Shown piece after piece: positions 7,572 through 14,962 of a stretch of DNA of 30,141 nt (positions are counted from its first letter, which is position 1; every line of letters begins with the position of its first letter). Location of the stretch: assembly GCA_024691105.1 (NCBI GenBank), contig JAILNY010000091.1, positions 1 to 30,141 on the forward strand. The letters run 5' to 3'. Under the pieces are notes generated by a model. It was not told the origin of the DNA, ran no database searches, and saw nothing but the letters and a program-made list of their open reading frames with translations. This DNA comes from Treponema sp. GTDB taxonomy: Bacteria; Spirochaetota; Spirochaetia; Treponematales; Treponemataceae. Both the position numbers and the translations under genes were made by a program.

Positions 7572-8210
7572 ATGAAATTTTCTACACAGCATAAAAATAC
7601 ACAGGAAGATTTTGAACAGTTTTTTTCTGATTTTACAAATAATAAAATTACCTTTGTTTATATGGATTTTGCTGTTTTAACATTGTTATACTGCGCATCT
7701 ATAATGGCATTCATCACTGCATCTATTTTTGATTTTCCAGAAAACCTTCTGGTTGATGGTTTTATAACACTGGCCCTGGCTTTATACCGCACATATTCAC
7801 TTAGTAATTCCAAAAAACGTGCTGTATATAAAGGAAAAACCGTTTATTCTGTTTATTGCAAGGGGATGCCCGAATATTCCCTTGATTTTTCTGAAAACGA
7901 AATCCTTTATAAAAACGAAGCAGAAGAAATAAATTTTTTCCCCGAAAATTTTAAATCAATTTATTTTACAGATGAAAGAATTGTAATTTATCTTTATTCC
8001 GGCTGTCCGGTTTTTATCTTTAAATCAGATTTTGAGTCACAGGAAAAATGGCAGGAATTTTACGATTTTGCAAAAGCAAATTACTGCAAAATCAAAAAAG
8101 TATATATTAAAAAACCTGTTGCAAAATATCATTATCTTCTTGCAGTGCTTTTAGGACTTGTAATTGTTGCAGCTATTTTCGGCAAGTTATTTTTCAAGCT
8201 TTTTTCATAA
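7572..8210 (+). CDS. YcxB-like membrane protein
   Basis: A 212-residue protein with two membrane helices near residues 30-65, a soluble domain with the YcxB-like ending described for its upstream neighbour, and an extra C-terminal helix at about 187-210 (YLLAVLLGLVIVAAIFGKLF). AGAGG lies just before the ATG. The gene starts 17 nt after the related 7162 gene, so the pair is probably co-transcribed and arose by duplication. No biochemical role can be assigned. Confidence 0.55.
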   Translation: MKFSTQHKNTQEDFEQFFSDFTNNKITFVYMDFAVLTLLYCASIMAFITASIFDFPENLLVDGFITLALALYRTYSLSNSKKRAVYKGKTVYSVYCKGMPEYSLDFSENEILYKNEAEEINFFPENFKSIYFTDERIVIYLYSGCPVFIFKSDFESQEKWQEFYDFAKANYCKIKKVYIKKPVAKYHYLLAVLLGLVIVAAIFGKLFFKLFS

Positions 8211-8220
8211 ATTTTCCATC

Positions 8221-8279
8221 TTGAAATATGAAGAATTCTGCAATAAAATATTTATCAAAATTATGCAGTTTTTCTGCAT
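8221..8279 (+). promoter_or_regulatory. uraA promoter and leader hairpin
   Basis: TTGAAA at 8221-8226 and TAAAAT at 8244-8249 with a 17-nt spacer form a good promoter. The short leader then holds a hairpin, ATGCAG (8263-8268) with CTGCAT (8274-8279), loop TTTTT, ending 4 nt before the GGAGG ribosome site. The hairpin could affect translation, but no known pyrimidine riboswitch or PyrR site was recognised. Confidence 0.6.
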
Positions 8280-8294
8280 GACTGGAGGTTTTTA

Positions 8295-9599
8295 ATGAGT
8301 TCAAATGGAATTTATGGGCCAAATGATAAACCACCTCTTGCAAAATGGATTCCGCTGAGTTTTCAGCATGTTTTTGCAATGTTTGGTGCAACGGTCCTTG
8401 TTCCTCTTTTAACAGGTCTTAGTACTTCGACTGCTTTGTTTACAGCAGGAACCGGTACTTTAATTTACATCCTTATTACTGGTGCAAAAGTTCCTGCCTT
8501 TTTAGGTTCATCTTTTGCATTTATTCCGGCACTTATTGCAATTGGTCAGGCATACGGCATTCCTTATGCAATGGGTGGTGCAATTTTTGCAGGTCTTTTT
8601 TATTGTATAATTGGTACAATCATTAAGTTTACAGGAAAAGGCTGGATAGACAAGGCTCTTCCACCGGTTGTTATCGGTTCTGTAATCGTTGTAATCGGTC
8701 TTTCTCTTGCACCGACTGCAATTAACGAAGCATTCTATATCAATAACGAATATTCCCTTGTGGCTTTAAGCATTTCTGCTGTTACACTCTGTATAGCAGT
8801 AATTGCAACAATTTTCTTTAAGGGATTTTTCAATACACTTTCAATTTTGATTGGTCTTTTGGGTGGCTATCTTTTTACACTCATCATGGGACAGTTTTTT
8901 CCTGCATATCATTTGATTGACTTTACTGCAGTAAAAGGGGCAGACTGGTTTGCTCTTCCTTTCCTTCAGAAATTCCCTGACGGATCATACAACTGGGTTG
9001 CACCAAAGTTTAATCTTGTAGCAATTTTAACCTTCATCATAGTTTCTATTTCTACAATCTGTGAACACCTTGGAGATACTCTTACAACTTCTAAAGTTGT
9101 TGGAAAAGATTTTTACAAAGATCCAGGTCTTAACAGAACTTTAATCGGTGACGGTGTTGCAACAGCATGGGCTGCACTCTGGGGCGGACCTCCAAACACA
9201 ACTTACGGTGAAAACATCGGTGTAATGGCAATCACAAAAGTTTACTCTGTATGGGTAATCGGTGGAGCGGCTGTTATCGCTGTATTGCTTTCTTTCTGCC
9301 AGAAATTTGGTGCACTTATTTCTACAATTCCAACTCCTGTTTTAGGTGGAATTTGTACGTTGCTTTATGGTCTTATTGCTTCAAGCGGTTTACGTACAAT
9401 TGTAGATGCAGGCGTTGACTATCAGGACAAGAGAAACCTTACAATCTCTTCTGTAATCCTTGTACTTGGAATCGGCGGCGGCGTATTAAAGTTTAAGATC
9501 GGCGGAAACTTTGACTTTGCTTTAGGTGGCGTTGCTCTTGCAACTGTTGTCGGAATTATTCTTAACTTTGTAATTCCAAACAAAGCAAAGAATGAATAA
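8295..9599 (+). CDS. uraA: Uracil permease (NCS2 family)
   Basis: An inner-membrane nucleobase:proton symporter of 434 residues with about 14 hydrophobic segments. Family features seen: QHVFAMFGATVLVPLLTG at 24-41, VPAFLGSSFAFI at about 66-77, and the substrate-site glutamates E257 (CEHLGDT) and E306 (TTYGENIGV), which are 49 residues apart exactly as in Escherichia coli UraA (E241, E290). The GPPNTTYGEN context favours uracil over xanthine. It has its own promoter and a strong terminator, so it is a single-gene unit. TGGAGG precedes the ATG. Confidence 0.93.
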   Translation: MSSNGIYGPNDKPPLAKWIPLSFQHVFAMFGATVLVPLLTGLSTSTALFTAGTGTLIYILITGAKVPAFLGSSFAFIPALIAIGQAYGIPYAMGGAIFAGLFYCIIGTIIKFTGKGWIDKALPPVVIGSVIVVIGLSLAPTAINEAFYINNEYSLVALSISAVTLCIAVIATIFFKGFFNTLSILIGLLGGYLFTLIMGQFFPAYHLIDFTAVKGADWFALPFLQKFPDGSYNWVAPKFNLVAILTFIIVSISTICEHLGDTLTTSKVVGKDFYKDPGLNRTLIGDGVATAWAALWGGPPNTTYGENIGVMAITKVYSVWVIGGAAVIAVLLSFCQKFGALISTIPTPVLGGICTLLYGLIASSGLRTIVDAGVDYQDKRNLTISSVILVLGIGGGVLKFKIGGNFDFALGGVALATVVGIILNFVIPNKAKNE

Positions 9600-9604
9600 A
9601 GCCT

Positions 9605-9639
9605 AAAAAAAGGGGAGCGCAATGCTCCTCTTTTTTTTT
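9605..9639. terminator. Bidirectional terminator between uraA and the minus-strand genes
   Basis: Stem 9611-9618 with 9624-9631 (AGGGGAGC/GCTCCTCT, one G-U), loop GCAAT. A T run follows on the plus strand and an A run precedes, so it can serve convergent transcription from both sides. Confidence 0.88.
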
Positions 9640-9663
9640 GTCTAAAGACTCAGGCGGCAAAAT

Positions 9664-9709
9664 TGAACAACGTCGCGCAGAATACTCCGCTGCGTTCAAA
9701 GTCGCGACG
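9664..9709. repeat. GC-rich nested inverted repeat
   Basis: CGTCGCG (9671-9677) is mirrored by CGCGACG (9703-9709). Inside it CGCAG (9676-9680) pairs with CTGCG (9690-9694), flanked by TTGAAC and GTTCAA. It sits between the shared terminator and the stop of the minus-strand gene, in strong compositional contrast to its surroundings. Confidence 0.5.
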
Positions 9710-9714
9710 GTCGT

Positions 9715-10608
9715 TTAATACTTTTTAATCTTGTCAGTGCCCGAAATCTTATCGATTACGATGCTGACTTCTTCTATCAAAATACCGGTATACTTTTCAA
9801 TGTTATCAACAATATACTGCTGCAATTTGTAAATCTCACCGGTAAGCTGTTTTCCAAACGGAACATCAATTGTAATTACAAGACGATAACCGCGTGCATT
9901 TGTTCGGATAGAAAATTTCTTTACACGTATATTAGGATCAAATTCCTGTACACAGTGCATGGTCATCTGTGTCAAAGCCGCTTCTGAAATACTTACACGG
10001 CCTTTTTTAGAAAACTCTGGAGTTACAACAGACTTTTCAAAAGTCTTTCCCGCAGCGCCTTTTTTGCGGCTAAAGAGCATCGCAGGCTTAGAAAAAAATA
10101 CTTTTATCGAATCATAAAAAATCTGCGAATAGTTGCGCTTAATTTCGATAGCGGGAACGGGAATGACATGCTTTCCTTCTATCTGGCGCGAACGGATTGC
10201 CTTGTCAATTTCTTCGCGGGTTGCGATGTCTTCGATTTTGATAATCTTTGAAGGCGGCGGAAGCTGAAGTCGCGTTGCGATTTTTACCACCATCTTTTCT
10301 GAAGTGCCAAGTAAAAGAATTTTTTTGATATGTGATTTTTTTAAGATGCGGGCAATTTCGTCCCGGTGTTCTTTATCGTCAAAAAGCGCAACGCGAACGG
10401 CGCCCATATAGGTCTTTTCTGTTTTAGCGGATCGACCGCCAAGAATTTTATCATTTTGTATTAAAAGTCCGTCATCGATTATTGCATCAATTCCATATTT
10501 TTGCGCAAGCAGCTTGGACTTAAAACTCTTTCCAGTTCCACTCTCGCCGACAAGAGCCATTACAGAAATGCCAGAAAATCTTCTTAGTAAATTAGATAAT
10601 GATTCCAT
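9715..10608 (-). CDS. P-loop ATPase fused to Asp23/Gls24-like domain
   Basis: A two-part protein of 297 residues. The N-terminal part has a Walker A motif, G21-ESGTGK-S28, followed by a nucleotide-kinase-like fold with LLLGTSEKMV near 98-107. The C-terminal part (about 203-288) has the look of the Asp23/Gls24 (DUF322) family: GRVSISEAAL, IRTNARGYRLVITIDVPFG, and a final helix/strand IEKYTGILIEEVSIVIDKI. A basic linker joins them. The start at 10608 is 2 nt after the stop of the pseudouridine synthase gene; an ATG at 10638 inside that gene would add ten residues. Neither start has a good ribosome site. Function unknown; ATP binding is well supported. Confidence 0.7.
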   Translation of the reverse strand: MESLSNLLRRFSGISVMALVGESGTGKSFKSKLLAQKYGIDAIIDDGLLIQNDKILGGRSAKTEKTYMGAVRVALFDDKEHRDEIARILKKSHIKKILLLGTSEKMVVKIATRLQLPPPSKIIKIEDIATREEIDKAIRSRQIEGKHVIPVPAIEIKRNYSQIFYDSIKVFFSKPAMLFSRKKGAAGKTFEKSVVTPEFSKKGRVSISEAALTQMTMHCVQEFDPNIRVKKFSIRTNARGYRLVITIDVPFGKQLTGEIYKLQQYIVDNIEKYTGILIEEVSIVIDKISGTDKIKKY

Positions 10609-10610
10609 AA

Positions 10611-11684
10611 TTACTTTATTATAAGACTGCCGTCCCATTTTATCAATGACAAATTTAAGAATTTTGTAAATTCAGGTGGAATTTTTGCCGTAAGGCTTTC
10701 CGGAAGATTTAGCGGATTGTTATTTGGAAAAATGAGCTTTGCTGCATGAAGGAAAAAATCCTGGCCGGCATTTATTTTTTTTGAATTATATGCCGTGTCG
10801 CCCAAAAGAGGATGGCCATGGTGTGAACTCTGACAGCGGATCTGGTGTTTTTTTCCGGTGAGGATTTCAAACTGGCAGAGCGTTACGGGTTTTGCGCGGA
10901 ATGTACCATGGGCAAGAGGAGTGCAGATTGTAATGGCTTTGCCCGCGTTGTCAGTTCCACCCGCGCTGGCGACTTTGTCGCACTTCGCGCCATTTGAGGC
11001 GTCACACGCGTCGCCAGTAGTGCCCGACCTGTCGTCAGAAGCGGCGACTTTTGACGATATCTTCATCGTATAAAATGAGCCGGCTTTATTTTTATCTTCT
11101 TCAATAAAGTCCTGCCAAGTCTGTTCTGATTCGACACGGCCCTGGCAGATTCCAACGTAAAATTTTCTTATACGTTTTTCTTCAATCGCTTTTGTAAACC
11201 AGGTTGCACCCAAAAGACTGTTGGAAAAAGCAAGTAATCCCGTCGTTTTTTTGTCCAGACGATGAAGCGGGCCCGGTTTAAAAGAAAGAGATGCTTCGTG
11301 GTTTTCGGTTTTATAAAGTTCTTCGATTTTATTTGCAAGAGAGTTTTCGCCGTGAACGTTTACGTTATAAGGTTTATTAATAATGCGAAGATGCTCGTTG
11401 TTAAAGATTGTTTCAAACTGAATCTGCGGCGTGCCTGTTGTCGCGGAGTCTGAGGTCGAGCCGGTATTTAGTGAAGAATTTATAAGAAATTCTGCGACCT
11501 TTATTTTGTCGCCTGCCATTATCTTTTGACTTGCATCGGCCTTTTTATCATTCACCTTAATCAAGCCCTTTCTTAAGGCCGAGTATAAAGACGAAAGACC
11601 GCCTTCTGGAATGAGCTTTCGTATAACCTTGTCGAGTCGTCTTGAATTGTCGTCAGTTCCGGCAGTAAATTCCTTAAAATTCAT
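10611..11684 (-). CDS. RluA-family RNA pseudouridine synthase
   Basis: Converts uridine to pseudouridine in rRNA or tRNA. An N-terminal S4-type RNA-binding domain (about 15-68) is followed by the catalytic domain with KPYNVNVHG (104-112) and HRLDKKTTGLL, whose Asp144 is the catalytic residue, and by KKHQIR (278-283), typical of the family. At 357 residues it is slightly long because of a polar insert at about 211-249, encoded by GC-rich DNA at 10938-11054, and a smaller Ser/Thr-rich linker at 70-87 (11424-11477). Which of RluC/RluD/others it equals cannot be told. The start lies only 10 nt after a TATAAT box. Confidence 0.9.
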   Translation of the reverse strand: MNFKEFTAGTDDNSRRLDKVIRKLIPEGGLSSLYSALRKGLIKVNDKKADASQKIMAGDKIKVAEFLINSSLNTGSTSDSATTGTPQIQFETIFNNEHLRIINKPYNVNVHGENSLANKIEELYKTENHEASLSFKPGPLHRLDKKTTGLLAFSNSLLGATWFTKAIEEKRIRKFYVGICQGRVESEQTWQDFIEEDKNKAGSFYTMKISSKVAASDDRSGTTGDACDASNGAKCDKVASAGGTDNAGKAITICTPLAHGTFRAKPVTLCQFEILTGKKHQIRCQSSHHGHPLLGDTAYNSKKINAGQDFFLHAAKLIFPNNNPLNLPESLTAKIPPEFTKFLNLSLIKWDGSLIIK

Positions 11685-11694
11685 CTTTAAAAAT

Positions 11695-11700
11695 ATTATA
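11695..11700 (-). promoter_or_regulatory. -10 box for the pseudouridine synthase gene
   Basis: TATAAT on the minus strand ends 10 nt before the ATG at 11684. No convincing -35 and no ribosome site in the gap, so the leader would be only a few nucleotides. Confidence 0.45.
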
Positions 11701-11721
11701 GCGTTTTTATATAATTCCTAC

Positions 11722-11749
11722 TAGACAAAAATTGTAGTCATGGTAAAAT
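11722..11749 (+). promoter_or_regulatory. Promoter for the 11758 operon
   Basis: TAGACA (11722-11727), 16-nt spacer, TAAAAT (11744-11749) in an extended -10 context (TGG before it). Only 8 nt separate the -10 from the ATG at 11758, pointing to a leaderless mRNA for the first gene. Confidence 0.55.
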
Positions 11750-11757
11750 AATATGAT

Positions 11758-12237
11758 ATGTTTGCAATTGTAAAAACTAAACTTCTTAAGCTGTGTCTAA
11801 ACCCTGTATTTCTTGCCTGTGTATTCAGCTGGTTTTCTGCACAGTTTATAAAGACTATTATAAATCTTGGTTTTAGAAGAATTCACACTATTTCAGCATT
11901 ATTAGAAATGCTTATCTGGAAGACAGGCGGTTTTCCTTCAAGTCATACAGCGCTTGTAACCTCGCTTTGTACTTCGGTGGCATTCAGAAACGGTCTTGAC
12001 TCGGACATATTTATGCTTTCTGCCTGCCTAATGATGATTACAATCCGCGACGCACTTGGTGTTCGTCGTGCCAACGGAATTCATGCAAGAAAGATTAACG
12101 AGATGGGGCGTGAATTAAACGAAAAGCAAATTATAGAATATAAACCTATTAAAGAAGTTCTTGGCCACAACCCGATGGAAGTTGTTGTCGGCGCACTTTT
12201 AGGATTTTTTATCGGGCTTGCTTTTTCAACTCTTTAA
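11758..12237 (+). CDS. Divergent PAP2-family (DUF212) membrane protein
   Basis: A small integral membrane protein of 159 residues. It carries the family pattern GGFPSSHTALV (about 57-67), RDALGVRRANGIHA (about 97-110), KINEMGREL and GHNPMEVVVGALLG (about 135-148), which resembles the phosphatase motifs of PAP2 enzymes. The physiological substrate of this family is not known to me; a lipid phosphate is likely. Three to four hydrophobic helices are visible. It starts a tight plus-strand run: the next gene follows after 25 nt. No Shine-Dalgarno sequence is present. Confidence 0.85.
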   Translation: MFAIVKTKLLKLCLNPVFLACVFSWFSAQFIKTIINLGFRRIHTISALLEMLIWKTGGFPSSHTALVTSLCTSVAFRNGLDSDIFMLSACLMMITIRDALGVRRANGIHARKINEMGRELNEKQIIEYKPIKEVLGHNPMEVVVGALLGFFIGLAFSTL

Positions 12238-12262
12238 TACTTTATAAATTGGGCTGCTTTAG

Positions 12263-13651
12263 ATGGAATATGTTAAAAAGTATATAATACCTTTGTTTAC
12301 AATAGTTGCAGTATTTGCGCTTCTTTTTATTTTAAGAACGGTTCCTGTTTCAAGAATATGGAAAGGCTTTACTGTAATGTATGTTCCTGCAGATACAGAC
12401 GGTCGTCTTGTTCTTAAGACATTGCAGGACAACGGATGCAAAGATGTAATTTCTTACTACAATCAAAAAGTTCCTTTTATAAATGAATTTTTACCGGTAA
12501 AGGCAGACAATTCTGATGCCTATCTTTCGGGACGCAACGGATATTTTTTTGATAAAGACAGAAAGGTAATGCTGTATTACATCCCTGATGAATACAGCCG
12601 CGGCGCACAGAAAACGGCATCGACCTTAATTAATCAGTATAACATTGATACCGGTCTTGACTGTAAATCTTCTTTTCCGCTTTTGACTCCGATAATCTGT
12701 ATTATTGCCGCAATTATTTTCTTTATCTTTTGTGAACAAAAGCTTGTATTTTTGCTGTTTGCGATTTTTCCGCTGACCTTTGCTTTCTCGATGCCGTTTT
12801 ATACTAACGCCGCGGCTGTATGTCTCTTTTTGTATGCAGGTCATATCTGTCAGAAGATCTGGATGCGAAAGGGTGCTCTTTCGTTTGCACGTAAGAACAT
12901 GATTGTTTTAATCTTTGCGGGTTTTGCATTAATCACGGCATTTTTTGCTTCGTTTGTTTCGGGCTTTATGTTTATGCTGAGTGGTGCAGGTTCATTCTGT
13001 GCGCTTTTATTGCTTCACAATTATCAGGTAGAGCAGGATTTAAAACGAAGATTTCAGCCGACTTTAATTCGCCCGGCACGATTTATGAACATGATAAATG
13101 TCCGCGTAATTAAGCGTTCTCTTGTTTGTGCCGCAAGCTGTTTTGTGCTTTTTGTTCTCTATATTACAAGTGTAAACGTATTTTCAATATCCAAATCGCA
13201 AGACTTGTCTTTTCCTATGCCAACAAGATATAATGTAAATAATGGAATTCCTTCTCTTAATGATTATATTATCTGGAGCTGGAACACTATTACTATGCCA
13301 TACCGGTCTTTGAATGATGTTAAGCACGAGGTTCCTCAAGAAGGCGAAAGTGTTGTTATCCAAAGATTTACAAATACAGAAAACGGAATTAAAGCTTCAG
13401 AAGAAGTTATCTGGTGCTTTGATTCTGATTTTAGAAAAGAAGTAGTTAATTCAATAGACATGCTGGATTATCCTGCAATTGAAAAAATGATGAAAGTTCA
13501 GGAAAGCGGATTTTCGGTTGATTTTTCATATGCGGCAGGAGAAAAGTTCAGCAAGTCAAACTGTATACTGCTTCTTGTTCTTATAATCTTACCATGCGGT
13601 ATGACAATTATTTATTTAACTGGACGAAAAAAACATGGCTATGCTATCTGA
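12263..13651 (+). CDS. Large membrane protein of unknown function, first partner of rnfC
   Basis: A 462-residue protein not recognised as any family. It begins with a membrane helix (about 8-25). A soluble, probably extracytoplasmic stretch follows (about 28-135), with VMYVPADTDGRLVLKTLQDNG suggesting a small alpha/beta module. A cluster of helices at about 138-255 comes next, then another helix near 288-303, a second soluble domain (about 305-430), and a last helix at about 436-455 with a basic tail. Its end overlaps rnfC by 17 nt, so the two are translationally coupled and the product may be an accessory subunit of the Rnf-like complex. No good ribosome site is seen. Confidence 0.7.
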   Translation: MEYVKKYIIPLFTIVAVFALLFILRTVPVSRIWKGFTVMYVPADTDGRLVLKTLQDNGCKDVISYYNQKVPFINEFLPVKADNSDAYLSGRNGYFFDKDRKVMLYYIPDEYSRGAQKTASTLINQYNIDTGLDCKSSFPLLTPIICIIAAIIFFIFCEQKLVFLLFAIFPLTFAFSMPFYTNAAAVCLFLYAGHICQKIWMRKGALSFARKNMIVLIFAGFALITAFFASFVSGFMFMLSGAGSFCALLLLHNYQVEQDLKRRFQPTLIRPARFMNMINVRVIKRSLVCAASCFVLFVLYITSVNVFSISKSQDLSFPMPTRYNVNNGIPSLNDYIIWSWNTITMPYRSLNDVKHEVPQEGESVVIQRFTNTENGIKASEEVIWCFDSDFRKEVVNSIDMLDYPAIEKMMKVQESGFSVDFSYAAGEKFSKSNCILLLVLIILPCGMTIIYLTGRKKHGYAI

Positions 13652-14960
13652 TTTTAAAAAGAATAAAAATCCAGTTCAGGCTTCTACTATTGGTTTTTTG
13701 CCGAGAACTGTTACAATTCCTCTCAGTCAGGAAACAGGTTTTGAATGTTCAAGCATTGTAAAAGCCGGAGATTCTGTAAAAGAAGGGCAGGTAATTGCCG
13801 AAGTTTCGCGCGACCGTTATGGTACAAAGGCCTTTGGTGTTGCAAAAATTCACTCGCCGATTCCTGGTAAAGTTATCGGAATAAAAAACTGTACTTATCC
13901 AAATGGACTTCAGGGAAATGCAATTGAAATTCTTTTAAGCGGAAGCTTTACTTACACCGGAAAAAAGCAGTCTCAGTTTGAATGGCAGAATTATTCACCG
14001 GCAATGCTTTTACGCACAATCAGCGATTCTGGAGTTGTAAATACTTTTTCAAATACCTTCTGTTCATCCTTTGAACTTGAAGTAAATAAAATTAAAGATT
14101 CGGAAAATAGAAGACTTTTTGTCCGTCTTTTTGACGAAGATCCAACCTGTCAGACTGATTCAATTTTAACAAGAAATGATTTTGATAAGATTGCGCAGGG
14201 AATTTTGATTACCGCAAAGGTAAGTGATGCAACAGAACTTATCATTGCCTATGCCGCAAACGAAAAACTTCAGAATATGTTTAATATTCAGCAAAGTGAT
14301 CTTTTTGGTCCATTGCCTGTTACGTATCTGCCATTAGATGTAAGAGGATATCCTGCCGGCGGTAAGCGTGAACTTATCAATGCATATAAAAAGCTTAGAA
14401 AAAATTCTTTGCCAAATTCAAAAATTGAAAAAGAATGCCTTTTTACAGATTCAAATACAATGATGCATGTTTATAATGCCGTTGTTATGAATATTCCTGT
14501 TGAAACAGTTAATGTTTTTGTAACAGGAGACTGTCTACAGGCAAAGGCACTTTTAAATGTCCGCATTGGAACAACTCTTGATTCTATTGCAAAGCAGTGC
14601 GGTGGATTTATTAAAAAGCTTGGACGCATTATTGTAAACGGAGAGATTACCGGAACTGCAATAAATTCACTTGATACCCCTGTTACAAAATACGTTAAGT
14701 CAATTACATTTACATCAGAAACCAACCATCTGGATGACTGTGCAGAAATGTGTTTAAGATGCGGCAGATGCCGTCATGTATGCAAGTCTGGTTTAAGTCC
14801 TGATATTATTTATTCAAGTGTAATATATGGAGCAGAGGTTGAAAAAATCTTTATTGACTCAGCTGCTTTATGTAATGAATGCGGTATCTGCAGTGCATTC
14901 TGTCCGTCGCATCTGCCGCTTACACAGATTATTAAGCTTGTAAAAAATGAGAGACAATAG
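13635..14960 (+). CDS. rnfC: RnfC-like subunit with two 4Fe-4S clusters
   Basis: Peripheral subunit of an Rnf-type membrane electron-transfer complex, 441 residues. The N-terminal RnfC domain keeps the lipoyl-like VKAGDSVKEGQ and IHSPIPGKVIGI. The middle keeps RGYPAGGKRELINAY (237-251) and VTGDCLQAKAL. The C-terminus has two cluster motifs: C373-x2-C-x2-C-x3-C383 and C413-x2-C-x2-C-x3-C423-P. However, the glycine-rich flavin/NADH loop usually seen as GIVGxGGAxFPT is replaced by a non-glycine sequence at about 133-145 (GVVNTFSNTFCSS), and the following ING-ECEP-type segment is also unlike. It may therefore not oxidise NADH itself. Confidence 0.85.
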   Translation: MAMLSDFKKNKNPVQASTIGFLPRTVTIPLSQETGFECSSIVKAGDSVKEGQVIAEVSRDRYGTKAFGVAKIHSPIPGKVIGIKNCTYPNGLQGNAIEILLSGSFTYTGKKQSQFEWQNYSPAMLLRTISDSGVVNTFSNTFCSSFELEVNKIKDSENRRLFVRLFDEDPTCQTDSILTRNDFDKIAQGILITAKVSDATELIIAYAANEKLQNMFNIQQSDLFGPLPVTYLPLDVRGYPAGGKRELINAYKKLRKNSLPNSKIEKECLFTDSNTMMHVYNAVVMNIPVETVNVFVTGDCLQAKALLNVRIGTTLDSIAKQCGGFIKKLGRIIVNGEITGTAINSLDTPVTKYVKSITFTSETNHLDDCAEMCLRCGRCRHVCKSGLSPDIIYSSVIYGAEVEKIFIDSAALCNECGICSAFCPSHLPLTQIIKLVKNERQ

Positions 14961-14962
14961 TT

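Noticed and set aside
9664..9709. Terminator for the minus-strand P-loop gene
   Set aside because: The inverted repeat has no T run on the minus side; the bidirectional terminator at 9605-9639 serves instead.
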